The translations under genes were made by a program, and so were the position numbers. The notes under the pieces are model-generated. The model did no database searches. It was not told the origin of the DNA and was given only the letters and a program-made list of their open reading frames with translations. This document shows, one piece after another, positions 13,691 through 27,700 of a stretch of DNA of 64,000 nucleotides. Source of the stretch: Branchiostoma floridae (lineage: Eukaryota > Chordata > Leptocardii > Amphioxiformes > Branchiostomatidae); the NCBI RefSeq assembly GCF_000003815.2, contig NC_049988.1:15855957-15919956 (forward strand), given 5' to 3'. Numbering within the stretch: position 1 is the stretch's first letter; each line of letters opens with the position of its first letter.

Positions 13691-15402
13691 CCTGTGTTCA
13701 GACTTTCAAAACAATTTAAGGAAATCACCTTGAGTAACTCCCACACGCCAGTTCAAGTGACTGCATGTATCCTTGAAGGGCACCAACATGGTAGATTTTG
13801 TACTTAAGTGCAACTAGACCTAGACTACACACCTGTGAGACAGCCCAAACCTCCAAGTTTGTACCAAGATGTTCAAAAAATGTACTCTTAGATGCACTAA
13901 TGTCTTCAGTTGTTATACATGTATACAATTCCTACTATAACAATTCACTGACATTCGGGGATGCCATCTGCATTGGTTATTGGGTTAGACAGCATGGAGA
14001 AAGTTAGGCCAGTTTCAGGACTTAAAAACTGGAATGCTCATCTTGTACACATAGTTTCCGACAGTCCACTATCCATTGTCTAAATGCTCCTCTCCTACTA
14101 AGTGCACACATATTGTCCTTTCAAACCACGCTGACCAAACATGCATTAGTGACTGGCTATATGCCAAGGAACATGCAGGTTTTGTGGAGGACCAAGACTA
14201 AGGCTTGATTGTTATTGACATTTTGCCAAGAGATGTTGTACAGCCTGTCTCGGACATGTCTCACACTTGGAACATCACTTTCTAAAGGTGTGTCACTATC
14301 TGGGACATCTTGGTACACCTACTTAAGATGACATCACAACACTCTTAGGACTTTGGAAAAAATGGAAATTAGGTCCGTATTTGTCAAGTTAATAATGGAA
14401 AGAAATTGAAAGCAATATTTCAACATTCTTTTAACAGTTGTGAACTTTTTACAGAAAAGATTTTGAGTGTATCTTAAAGTTTTCTGTACTTCCTTTCTTG
14501 AGTGCATAAGGGGTCTCTATTTCACCTGAAAGACTTGGAAAGGCAGACACTGGTAGAGACAGTCACAAATGTCAACCCACTGTGTCAAGCTTACAATAAC
14601 ACCTGGGCAAACACAAACTTGTAGGTGGGGATTGATACAGTCCAGGTGTTAATGTCAAAGTCACATCTACATGAAAATAGATATTTTAGGAGGCGCTGTG
14701 GGGGTACATTCCGACATATTAGTGCAGGTGCAGCTAACACAATTAATAAATTGTGTGGGTTTGAGACAAAACTGTGTCACCAAACAAAGTCTGGGTGGGA
14801 TCTATGACACCAGTCAAGGGCAAGCCTGCAAGCTAAGCCAATTTTGGTAGGTTATTGTTTAAACTGGAATCTCGCCAAAGTGCAGTCTGGAAGCAGGTAT
14901 GGTAAACATAGTAAGAGTAACTTTGAGTAGGGATGAGTTGAGAGTGGAAGCATGCTGTGACTCCTTTAACATTTACTGTATTTTTGTTCGGGAATCATAT
15001 TTTCTATAACAAGCACTGTGGGGATTGTTCTGATAAACGCAAAAGGATTTGGGGCTGTTATGTTCCAGTAATCACTGGAACATGTCTATTCTGACACATT
15101 GCTATAGCACTGAAGCGGACGTGTCACTATGTCCGCATGTGGAGTGTTTCACTATGCCAGTATGAACATCCATGAAACCTCCTTGTGTAGCAGCCTCTCT
15201 GGGTTGCATTTGTACATACTTGAATATATTTGTCTTATGTACTACAGACTCCACAATAGAGGCCTGGGGAACCTCCATCTTGTATCAGTCATACAGTGAT
15301 TTACACCATTCACTCAGACGGGTGACCTAGGTCATCCCTGTCTTGTAATCAGTCAGTAAAAGGGTATGTCACCCTGTAAGGGGCAGTATAACCCCATCGG
15401 GT

Positions 15403-15440
15403 GATGATGATGATGATGATCAACCGATGATGATGATGAT
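15403..15440. repeat. (GAT)n trinucleotide repeat
   Basis: Two runs of GAT units split by CAACC. It lies about 150 bp beyond exon 7 of gene A (intronic if the gene continues left). Confidence 0.9.
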
Positions 15441-15596
15441 ATGAGACTTCAGGAAGACTAGTGGTATGTTTATGCAGATCACTTGGTAATACAATGTATG
15501 GATACCTAAGTAAGGTATCAAAGTATTATGAAAGGACTATCTGAAATGTAAGGTACAAGTTTTGGAATAAAAAAATCTTGGTTTGTCTTGACTTAC

Positions 15597-15704
15597 CCAT
15601 GTGGAAGTCATCTTTCCAAGCGTCCCCTTCTGCTGTCTTCTTCTCGTCTCCTCCCAAGTTTGGTACACCATTGTCGTAGGTCAGCGTCTTGGAAAACAGT
15701 TGGC
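15597..15704 (-). CDS. Gene A exon 7: blade 3-4 linker
   Basis: Acceptor TTTCTCCAG, donor GTAAGT, 108 nt, phase 1 to 1. It codes GQLFSKTLTYDNG, NLGGDEKKTAEG and WKDDFHMG. It matches gene B exon 7 ([10 protein letters not shown] ... EDDFHLG) at both ends and diverges in the middle. This is the last exon of gene A recognised in the window. Confidence 0.88.
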
Positions 15705-18700
15705 CTGGAGAAAGGAGAAGAAGATATTGGTAAGCAAGTTGCAAATATACAAGGTTAGAAAAATACCCACTTAAAAAAAAATCAAACCTACTAATAAGTG
15801 ATTTTTATGAGCTTTCAGCACTAGTTTTTCAATTTCTGAATCATTCCTCCGGGCTTAAATCTAAAAGTAGATTTCAGTTTCCAGAAATGTCCCATTGGTA
15901 TAACCTAAATGTCATTTCAACTCTCCAAATCATAGGATGACCCATCAACAAGTTTAATGACATCATGAATGTGATTGGTCCATTACAGCCTGTTCTGTGG
16001 TTTAATGAGACCATGAATATGATTGGTCCTCAGCAACCTGTTCTACGGTTGCCCTGGGCTACAAGGGTCAATCACCCGAGGTCACAAAGGTCATGACAGC
16101 CAGTCTACCACTTATATGTAATGGGTTCTGACTTATGGTGAAGTACAGTCAATAAAATGACCTTTATCTCTTTTCTTTAAACAATACTTTGGGATAAAGA
16201 GGAATATATCTTCTGTCTTCAGCTTTATCATAATGACTAGTGCTATTTATCCTTCAGAAATATCTGTCAATAACATTACAGCGCATCACAATTCTTATGA
16301 TCATATCTATAATTTATGCCATTACTACGATGTAAAATGGAATATAAATTGGTATTTGTTGCTTTATTTTGGTATCTTTCTTTTTAATATGTAAGACCCC
16401 ATTCATATCTAATGTCAGATAAAAGTACATACCCACAAGGGGGTAAGTTAACTTAAAAATGCAAGCTCTGCTGCAATGTGGGCATTTGCAGAAACTGCGG
16501 ACAGGTTTTTTTTCCAAACAGGAAGACAGGTGCGTTTGAAAGTCTGGCACAAACTGACCATGATAAACATGAAACCTCAAGCCTCTAAGTTGCTGACTGA
16601 GCAACCTGGATTCGTGCTATGATTGCCTAAGGTCCCTGGACACAACTTAAAAGCGAACTACACCCTTTCATCTTGTAGAGCGCAATCAAATTTGTTCAAG
16701 GCAGTTGTACAGTTTTGATGCTGTAGGGTTTTCAAGAAGGCTCTGACAAAACCTGCCAACTAGGATTTAATTTTCACTTTTCACACATCTTTTCCATAAC
16801 AAGACAACTGAATTTTACAGGATGCATGTGCGACTATCCAAAGAAGGCTCCCAGTTTGTAACTGTAGGAGATTAGAGGGATGTATGCAACCTGGTCCATA
16901 CATTGAATCAGTGATCTACCAGCCTGACATTTTTTCTGTCCCCTGAATTTTGAATGTACCTAGTAAATCTTGTTGAAGGCGATGCTAGAGGGGTCCAGGG
17001 TTATGCTCCCTGGGAAAATTTTGAAATCTTGACCATCTGAAATGCTGTTTCCTTTATTTTGCTGGTAGATCTAGACTCAGTGTTATTCAATCAATATCTT
17101 TATATCCCAATTTCTGCCCATCACAGGGGCAAAATTTTTGTCTGTCTCCAATGGCAAAATTCTGTCAGAGATCGAACGCTGCATTGAATCATTGTGCAAA
17201 GGTATGTAATGAAGTGTGTAAATGAATAGCATCTAAGGACAGAATGATAGTGTCAGACTGTCTCCTAACATCTGGGATTGAGGTCAGGGCAGCAACATGT
17301 TTGAAGACATAATTTCCTGCCTCGAAATTGATTTCAGAGTTGATTTCACAGATGACCAACCAAGACGCCACCTTGCTGCCATTATCAATGTTTAAGTTCC
17401 CTAACGGCACCTTCCGTGCATTCTTGCATGGAACTAGAGATGGCCGGAATTTGGGTTGGAATCTTGAGCAAGGGGTACTTTTGAGCATTATCTTTTTTGT
17501 CTCTCCATCTTCATGTCTACCTTGTCCCCCCAATGATCAGGAGGTCAAGGGACTAGGTAGGTAGGTAGTTAGGAATGTGGGTTGGAATCTTGAGCAAGGG
17601 GTACTTTCAAGCATTATATTTTGTCAGAAGATTGTGCATACCATCAAAAAGACAATACGATATTAGATACATCTTGTCATTGTAAAAAAAGAAGACAAGC
17701 TAACCTTAAGACTATATAAAACAGCAACATACATGTAGTTTACTATGACCATATCTTAAGGGATATCATCTTAGATAGAATGAGAAGAGGATCTGTATAC
17801 TGTAAGCTCTTCACTCGGTTGTAATCCTTCTACTAAGCCAACAGATTAACATCACTTTGACTCAAGATTATCCTTCAGTCTCTGTTTCTAATCCTTCTCA
17901 AGTAGAATTACCACTGAAAGGAGCATTGAAGTGGTCCATGTGCTACTATCTGCTGACTGGATTCTTTGTTTTCTGGTCAATGCCATTGCAATGATAAAGA
18001 TCGCCTCAAGAATTTCTTGGAACCTTTTCCTTAAATCTTAAAGTCTTGTTTACTTAAAAAGCCTAGAAATTTGAAATGAAAGACAGAAAATTTCTTATTC
18101 TCCAATTCATAAGCAAAACATTAAGCCAAACCAAGGAATTCTGGTAAAAAGATACTAACAACTTTTTTCCGTGGCACTAATAATACCATTTTATCAACTT
18201 TTACCCAATTAGGAGAATGTAACTGCACAATAATATATCATATAACCAGATATACAAATGTAAGTAGTACCAGTACACTCTTCTTTTTCTACTACCAGGA
18301 GGCTTTAACTAATGAATGAACAGATGTTCTATTCATCAAAACATCATGTTCTTCTTTTCTTTAAACTAACCTGATTTTATTGGAAATTCCCTGCAATTGC
18401 CCTGTTATTTCCGATAGCCTGCTTAATTAACTTCTGAGATTATACAAGCTCATTGGGTCATCATTGGTGGGTTTTTCCAGCGGCACGTAACGAGGGAGGA
18501 TCAATTCTCAAATAACGCAAACATGGTTCTGGGTAAAGAGAGGTTCTGAACGGGAACTGTCGATCGTTATGTTGGGACAAATGGAAGAATTACGGCGTAA
18601 TGCCCTACTTAGACATGCTGGAGTCTAGGGGAATGACTGAGCTATATACTAATTATGGACAGAGTGGATAGGAACCAGGAAATGCAGGGATCAGGAAGGC

Positions 18701-21700
18701 CAGCTTTCTGGGGGGGAAGGGGTTTGAACGGAGATTTTCACGAGATAAGTAGATATGCAAAAAGATAAAAACAGAACTTACATGTGTATGAGAACATTTG
18801 AGTAAGTCCAGCTTTTTTTAAATTCCTGGAATCGCAGCAAGCAGTGAAATAATAGATTTTCAAATCTAGATTTTTTGCATGGATTCAACAAAATTTGTTG
18901 CTTTGGTAGAGCTTCAGTCCTGTCTAAGAATGGTTAAAAGGTCATACATTTCATTTGACAAAGAGCAAAGATTTTCACATACCGAACATAGCAAACAACA
19001 TTATGGAAAAAAGATATGGATCTTAAAATGACATACTTTTGTGCTGGCTTGCCAAAGAGGAATACCAATATAGATAATGTGAAAGATAAAACCATCAAAT
19101 GAGACATTCAGACAATGGTTCGTCACAGGTATGGTGTGACTTTCATGAACAATGCTGACATTAAAACACAAAAAAAGATAAGCTTATTCTCACATGAACC
19201 CAAGTGTGTCTGGGTATGTGCAAGCACTGAATTGGGCAGAGAAAAGTCAAGCTGTCACCCACAAAAGATTACAAGTGTCTACAAACAGGTTGCTGTCATT
19301 TTATACAATTACAAATTTTCAATGCATTTCTTCCATTTTGCAGCAGAAGTTTCATTCACATAAAATAACTCAATCCATTCAAGGCTCCAAGCAGATGCTA
19401 TGGTAGCAAACGAAAATTTTCTGACTGACCAGCTTTTCTGATATTCCACTATAACATGTTACAACCGTCTACCCAACATCTGCTTGGTTACCTTTTATCA
19501 GTTCACATGCATGTTTCTACCCCACCCCCACTGCCTAGCTCTAAGGCCCCGTTCATGATACAAAAAATGAAACGGTTCTATCGGTTACTATCGGTTAGGC
19601 CAGCTGAAACGGATAAGTTTTGTCATCATGGACGGTCCGAAACGGATCTGAAGCGATAGGAAACGGTTTGTTCGGAACCTCCTCGCGAGGTAGTATTGAA
19701 ACGGTTTCTTCCTTATCCGGAATTGCGAATTTGTATCATGAACGCAAAAGCGGCGCGATCCGTTTTACATCCGGGCATGTGCGTTCATATTTGGTGGCGC
19801 CACGGGGGAAAAGTACAATTTTTAATCTGTCATTCGGGTGTTTCGGCCGTGTTTTCAATTGTAAAATTCGTTTTTATTATCGGGCCGCCACCTAGTCGAG
19901 TGAGGAGCCAGCAGTCCTGATATCGCAAGGGGAATGTGTCAGGAGATCCAGTGGAAATGTCATAGCATGGCATATATCGGGACCACAATGTTTTCAGAGG
20001 CATTTTCAATGTCATAACAGAACCCAGCTTCGAATACAGTAAGACATTGGTTCAATTTCGATAAAAGACCAACAATCTGACACAGAAGTACAAGTTTGGG
20101 CAAGATCACAACAACCTCAGGGGTCAGAGGTCGCATTTTCGTGCATTACCATGCCTTTTCAAGGAACTGAAACGGTTTGCACGTTTGCATCGTGAACGCA
20201 AAATGCAAACCGTTTCCTGTCGTTTGCTGTCGGATTTCCAGGCCTAACCGATAGAACCGTTTCATTTTTAGTATCATGAACGGGGCCTAAATGTTATGAA
20301 GTAGATTTCTAGCGAGGTCAACGCCCATGAAGCCGGTTCTTTCAAATGCAGAGTAACCAATTAACGTCAGACCGGTGGCACGCGAGGGTCAGGGAGGAAT
20401 GTTTCATACCTATTGTCCGTCGATTACTAGCTGTTAAATACCGTCAATACATTACAAAGGACATTTTTGTGGGGCTTCCTTTAGTTTGCAGCATGTATTT
20501 TTATGAGCTGGTCCCTTTGAATGCTGGTTATATAGAATAGAAGGACGGACTGAATAATCAGCAAACAACACGACTTGAGTGCATAACGCATATATTTGAC
20601 AACTTACTACAGCCGCTGTACACCGGGTCATCAGATACGTCTCTTTACCTTGTTACAAGGTACAAGTTGTAAGTTGTAGAACTACGTACTGTTTTTATTT
20701 TTGTGAATGCAAGGAAATAGCACTGAAACATAGGGTGACACGTACTAAAAGTCACAACTTTTTTGGGGTGACAACATTTTTGGGGAGTGACAAGAAGCGA
20801 AACACTTCAGTTACAAAAGTACGACCGCATAGTGATAAATAGTAAAATATTCAACAAAGAAAAACTTTTTAAAAAAGTAAAAAAAATTGCACCACGTCAG
20901 GTTCGAACTCTGGTCCAAAAGTTACAAATCCAATCACTAGTCAACTACGCCACGAAGCCTTGCGATTCAAATGAATGAAAAAATAGAAATAAACTCAGAA
21001 AGCGCGTAATAAAAGAGACGGAAATAAACTGTAAGGCCGTCATTTCAACAAGTTTAATGGCAAGAAAACTCGCTACAGTCCCATCACCTTTTGATCACCA
21101 AAGTAAACTTTTTAAACTGATATATAGAGTTATTTGTGAGCAAGTAAAGCTCCCGCACGGTGCAAAATGACGAACAATAATGCCTGCTTGATTTGAGTTC
21201 ACGGCATTTGCATGATAAGGAAGGGTGCGAAAAGCTCGCAGTTATCGCCCAATGTCAGTGACCTGCCAGCAGCTATTTGATTGGTCCTCGCTAGAAACTA
21301 CTGAATGTCAAATAGTCTACACGACCCCCACTGCTAAGTCATCTCACACAAAAGGAAAGCCACAATCATCTGTACTTTCCATATCAATGCTTCACAAGAA
21401 GAGGAGTTAAACCCATAATTAAGGGTTGCACTGAATAAGAAGAGGGCAGCCAAGCCTGGTATTTTGATGGCACCTAAGAGAGTCCAAAATATCCCGAGAA
21501 ACTGGGACAATCATTGTCTACAGAAAAAAACACAAAGCCTCCGTCTTGCCTGTATAAGAATCAAGAAATTGCTTCATACAGACTTAATTATGTCAGGCCC
21601 TTTTCTTCCCTTTGGTGAAGCCACTGCCTTTGACTTAATTATCCTATTAACACCCATTGTTATCATCTTAAAAGGGTGTTGATTACACTACACTTGTGAA

Positions 21701-24700
21701 AAGGAGAAAAAGAAAAACCCATTATGACATCCACACTCGAGAAAAACAATGAAAAGTCAACTACCTGGAATGATTTTTGTTTAAAAAAGATGTCTTTTGG
21801 AGAAGATAGACCTACGCTGAACTTTAAGCCTGTGCTGAACTGTGTGGGATTTGAAACCTTTTAACAACTAGCCCAAGCTGCGAGCAGGTCTGCTAAGAAA
21901 CTAAAGCCCAGACAAAAACTGGCTTCTTACATGTCTCACAACACAGCTCAAGAGCTTGAGCTAAAAAGTTCAGTCTTGGAAAAAAAGACTCTGACATTTT
22001 ACGTCTTATCCAAGATTTACTACAGCAAAGTTCCTCCTTAGCATTTAAGGGTGTAAGAAATCAAATCTGAGCTGCCCACTCGACAACGATCAGTCTAAGA
22101 AAAAAGTCCTTGACATTTTCGTATATCTAATAAGGGGACTACAGTAACTAAGTAAGATTGCTCCAAGTAGCGAAGGGTATAGAATAACTGATTCGGGCGC
22201 CCTGCAGTATTCTAGCCAATCTGAAATTTCTTTCCGTCCCCTGGATTTTGAACGGAAATCCCGTCAAGTCAAGCACTGGAGGCTTCCGTGTGACTGTTCC
22301 AGGGGGTCCAGGAAAACGTTGGAATCTAAGACCCTATTAAACACTATTTCCTGCATTTTGAGGGGCAAATTTTGCTGGAAAAGAGTAGACTCAGCTTGGC
22401 TCAATGGCATCTGTGCTGAATTTCTGAAGACCTTTGCAAAAATATCATTTGTTTCATATCTGTACATGCCAATTTTTGTCCGTCACATAGGAAGGACGAT
22501 ACTGGCTAGAACCCTGTAATGCCCAGTAAATAAATCAAATGCACACAGTGCTAGGTGTTTATGCTCAAGAATGGCATATAACGAAAATGTCACGATTTTC
22601 CCCACCAACCTCTGCTTGGAGAGTACCGAAGGATATAGAATAACTGATTCGGGTTGCCCAGTATATAAATCACATGTGCACAGTGCTAGGAGTTTATGCT
22701 CAAGAAAGGCTACAATCATCCCAGGAAACTACATCTCCTAGGTTTGTAATCACCCTGCAAATTACGACAGCACTAGCTGAGCTGGGGTAAAATTCGATTA
22801 ACACTGCCTGCCAGTCAATAAGTGATCGCAAGTCTTTGTGATGTTCTCTGGGGAGGTTCCAGGAATACTAATCAATAGCTCTTTGGGCTGCAGACTGCAG
22901 TTTCTTGAATTTTCTTTTCACCTGTAGTATATCATCTAAACTTTTTAACTATGGTGTTCTATTGTACCAAGGAGGTTGAAAAAACCTCCTTGATTGTACT
23001 GTATAGTTCAAATCTTCCATGCTAGTTGTTGCAATGGATTTAATTTCAAGGAAGCCAGAAAACGTCCAGCTTGCTTGTAGAATTTAGACCTTCTTCATTC
23101 TTATAATTTTGGACATGTTGCTAAAATTAGACATTTTTGCCTTGTTTTATTTGCTTGTCTGTTTGTTTGTTTGTTTGTTTATGTTTGTTTTACTCTCATA
23201 ACAGTCATACATAAAATCAAGTGTATGTGACATAAAAATGAGACTGTTATAAAGAAATTCTGTTACCTTGCCAAAAGTAGCTCCCCACAGCACCCAGCAG
23301 AAGCTGTTCAGCATCCTTGAGAGAGAAAAAAAGACAAAGTTTTTAAACACCAACAACTTGTCTCACCAACTGAAAACTACATTTAATTACTAAAATAAGA
23401 AAAATCAAATGAATCAGGTTAGCTTTACAATCCACAATTAAAACTAAAATGCTGAAACTGGGTAGCAGATTGTTACTTCACATGCAAAACACAAAATTTC
23501 TCATGCAAAAATGTCACTATTACAACATAATACACTACTACACAGATGGATACAAACAAAAGGCAAACATAACACAAAAACAGTCAGGGTGGAATTCAAC
23601 ACTACAATCTACTAGTATCTAACGAGCATGGATGATTGGATTAAATCACTTTCTCTTTTTGGAAACAAAAAGTGAAGGTGAAGGAACACTGGTCAAAAAT
23701 CACAATAATTGACAAATACAACAGGTGGGATTATTCATATTGTAAAATTCTAGACCCATGGTTTGTTAGTAACAGACAGAAGGACAGAGAGATTTTGTTA
23801 GGAAGATTGAGTTTGGGTACAAGACGAAACACAGCCTTTTCTTCCTCTGTCATCACAAAATATATGGGCGAGGAAAGAAATGACCTGTTTTATGTCCAGT
23901 AACAAGGTGACAGACAGAGGAAACATAGATCAACAGTGATTTCTCTATGGTATTGTTCAAGTCAGGCTCTTATTGTGTTGGACGACAAAAAGTTGATGTT
24001 CAGCCTCTATCAGAAAAAAAGACTGATAGCTCACTACTAGCTTGAAATAGCTAGCAATTTTATATACTGTACTGTACTGTGTACATTACTTTTTTTTCGC
24101 TTTATAATTTCATGTTGTTGTACATCAACTTCAACTTCTATGTTCAAAAGCTAATAACCAGTAAATGAGCTGAGGAGTTTTAGTTTTTTTCATCCATGAG
24201 GCAAAGTGATTTTGGGCTCTCTACAGGGTTTAAAAAAAGGTTGATTGCTGCTGCCGGTGTATGGCAATGCCCCAGTAGGATCCAACAGGTTGTTGCTGCC
24301 TTGGTGACAAAGCGTTCCTCACGTTATCAAAATCACTTCACCGATCCGATCTGAAGTTGAAAATCTGTGCGTCACAAAACCGCACACGGGCAACAGATGG
24401 TTCATAAGCATTTATCGCATCCCAGAGGGACACATTGCGGCACCGCAGCCAGGCGACACAGTACACTTCGACAGCATGCGGTGTCGTTCTTTGAGGCACG
24501 CAGTACGAGAGCTCTGACCCCCGAAATCTTTAGGTCACAAGTTGTATGAAAACTTTTGAAAGCTGTTGTGACCATGGAAGAAAAGAATTCGCCACCACAG
24601 GAGACATGGTTTTAAAAGGGAGCTGACAACAACGAGAAAAAGAAGAAAGCATGGCTCTTACCAAAGATTAGAAAGACCAATATCATTATAAGAGGCTAAC

Positions 24701-27700
24701 TAAACTGTGAACAACAACAAAACTTCTTCTTAAGAAGAAAAGTTATTCATTCATGTTTTCAAAACATGATACATTGTGGGAAAATATAATAAATCACCAC
24801 TTTGAAAGTTTCTTATTCACCATTTGGCTGTGGATGGGAAATACATTACAAAGACCAAACAATAGACAAGAAAAAAGCTTAAGAATGAGCTCATCTTACT
24901 GTCAGACAACTCTTGTGTTTACACAAAGGGGGGTGTGGCCATTCAATGATGTCATGTCTAAGCTTTTTATTTCTGGACAATTTGCTCTTCACTTCAATAA
25001 TATATTCCACAAAACACATTTGATTCCAATCTTCTGAATTTGAAACAAAGTAAAAGAAACACTCTCTCATAAGAGGGCATTCTAAGGTGGTGACTATACC
25101 ACACTACTTTCAGGAAGGGGGTTTTGTTTGTAATGTTTCACTACCTGAAGATACCGCTAGGGGGCCCAAAATTGTCAAGTTTCTTTGGAACCTCAATACC
25201 TATCAACATACCAAAGGTTGTACAAATCCGTCAACAGGATCTTGAGTTACTGGTTTATGTACAAGCACACAAACACGGCCAAAAACAGTTCTCCCATCCG
25301 AGGTGAACAAGGAGGTAATAACCCAAGCAGGCACAGTCCTAGAGACCAGAAAATTTGCCAGGAGGCAGCAGACAGTGGCATAAGTGGCCTTGGAGACTAG
25401 CAGACCTGTTAATAAGAAGACATACGATCCTTCAACCATGGCAGAGGCATTCAATTCTCCAGGCACAACCACTTACCAAGCAGAGGGACCGAAATTGGAA
25501 GAGTTCACCAAGGCACACCTAGCTGAACTAATAACATTACTCACTGTTCCACCACAGTCAAAAGAGGAGACAAGTTGATTTCCAACGGGACAAAAGACTG
25601 GGATGGAAGTATTCAGGCGCAAAAGTCCTATTTTCAACAATCATGTTTCATTGAAAACTATACTCCAGACAGTGGCAAGATGAATGTTACCTCAAACTGC
25701 TTTACAGAAAAGTTTCATAACATTAAAAAAATCTTATATCCGAATCCTATTTTGATTGACATTTTTTTACATTCTTTGATATATCTCTGCATCTCTGAAA
25801 CAGTCTACTGTGTTATGGGGTATGCCCTGAAATATAAGCATTGACACAGTTGAAGCGTGAGCTTTAAGTAACAGTTACACTTTAAGTACTATCACAAAGA
25901 GACGCCCACAGAGTCTCAAATTTTAAGTCTCCAAAGGAACGGAACAAAAGCATCAAAGAGAAACAAGAGATTACAGCGTCTTCTGGCAGAACACTGAAGG
26001 TCAAGGTGTAACCAAGGTCGACAAGCCTCCTTAGCCAAACAGATTACCCTGGGAAAATTGGAGAGTCGTTCTAATTTGTTGACATCATCCGCGGTTTAGC
26101 GGTTACTCTCCCTGACTTTCTGGCAGCTGGAAACATTTTCTTCCAAAGTTCTGTTTAAGAAGCTTCTATAGCAGGCTCTCTGGGGCCTTTTCCATCTTTT
26201 CTTGCCTCATAATAATCTGCTGGAGCCGCCTCACACGTTGCATACAGTTGCCCCTGTGAGACTTAGTGCTCCAGTAGAGGAGAGGGTGGAGAAAGAATTG
26301 CACACCCCTCCTTCACCATAAAAAGTCATGTGCAGGTCAGGCAAACAGGCAAATAGCCTGTCTGCCTCCTCATCTGTCCAATCGACAGGAGAAACCAAAA
26401 ATAACGTTACACTTTTGCTGGCCATTTCTTTTTGTACGGGACCGGCAGTCAAGCGACCCAGTACAATAAGAAAAGGCCAGCAAAAGTGTAACGCTATTAT
26501 GAGGCAAGAAAAGATGGAAAAGGCCCCAAAGAGCCTGCTATAGTGGCTACATTCAAGTTCATTTGATTATGACATGTGTCTTTTGTTAGTCCTCGAGGTG
26601 AAAAGGATCATGGTCCTGACAAAGGAGAGAGTGGCATGATGGGATACATCCTCCATGGGTGTTCCCACCCTGAGGGAAGAAGGATTTGCCCGAAGGCAAG
26701 CCTTCCGGACTGACACAAAATAGTCTGGAAACTCAGACACAGGGGAGGATTACACCTCAAGGCAGAACATGGAAACACACTTATAAGGAACACCCGAGAA
26801 TTTGCAACGTTTCCGCATTGTTGAGTAGGGTTAGGCTAAAGTCTATTCCTGCGACACTCGTCATAGTGAATGAAACTTCCCCTAGCAAGGAGCAGTTTTG
26901 AAACACAGGAGGCAAGTAGGACTGGTCAGATGGTGGTGCTTGAACCCCGCTTTTACAGTTTTACAATACTAGTAGATCCCCCTCTACTACTCACACAAAC
27001 ACCCAGCCAACAGGCTATCCCTGTAGCGATAAAAAAACACGAGGACCAAAACGGATTACGCAAACCACAGGCAGCCAAGTATCTACTGTATGATAACATA
27101 CCAAGTCTGACTTGTGCGGCAACGAGATTGAACAAAAATAATAAACTACCGAGAAAAGTCTACAGTGTAAGATCTGGTTGCAAGAACAGGTACTGTGTTA
27201 GGGAGTTGATACAGTGTAAGATCTGGTTGCAAGAACAGGTACTGTGTTAGGGAGTTGATTTTAATTACAGAGACACTGATAGACTCAGCCTGGATTGGTC
27301 CCAAGATGCTATCAATCAGATCCCCCAACAAGAATGTCATTCTCAATCAAATGCCACTGCTGCGTATTTCCCAAAAGGGCAGCTCTAGATTTCTTTCTCG
27401 TCTCACACAAAGCATTTTCCCGTTCCTTTCTACTCATTTCTGTGGCGTGGGGTAGTATTATGGGGGTGTATGAATATCAACAAGGACTGAAAGCTATTCA
27501 TACGCTGCTCTCAGTGGTGCAGTTTCCCCCGTTTAATGAAAACAATTGGATCTCCGTCCCTCCAGTTGAGCTGGAATGCTGTAAGTCCGGAGTAAGAGAG
27601 CCTCGGGCCACACACACCGTATAACAACAGGCTTAGACTGTGCTGATCTAAAGAGATCAACCAGTCCTGGTGTAAAACTAAAAGGCTGGCGGAAAAACAA

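Larger units (their letters stand above)
1..15596. other. Left flank: no recognised gene
   Basis: Besides the gap, repeats and one unidentified frame listed separately, I find no exon with integrin or other recognisable protein similarity on either strand. GC is low and open frames are short and chance-like. If gene A continues leftward this is its intron 7. A somewhat GC-richer, non-repeat block at about 580-845 with homeodomain-like TAATTG/CAATTA words could be regulatory, but there is no direct evidence. Confidence 0.6.
15705..23266 (-). other. Gene A intron 6
   Basis: A 7.6-kb intron. It holds two hAT-like MITE copies, the Harbinger-like element, a tRNA-like relic and short direct repeats. 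The rest is single-copy AT-rich sequence with no other feature seen. Confidence 0.75.

Noticed and set aside
19620-20015. Overlapping open frames at 19.6-20.0 kb
   Set aside because: They lie inside the Harbinger-like element and show no transposase similarity.
20886-20968. Functional tRNA gene
   Set aside because: A and B box-like words are present but acceptor-stem pairing is poor; kept only as a tRNA-like relic.
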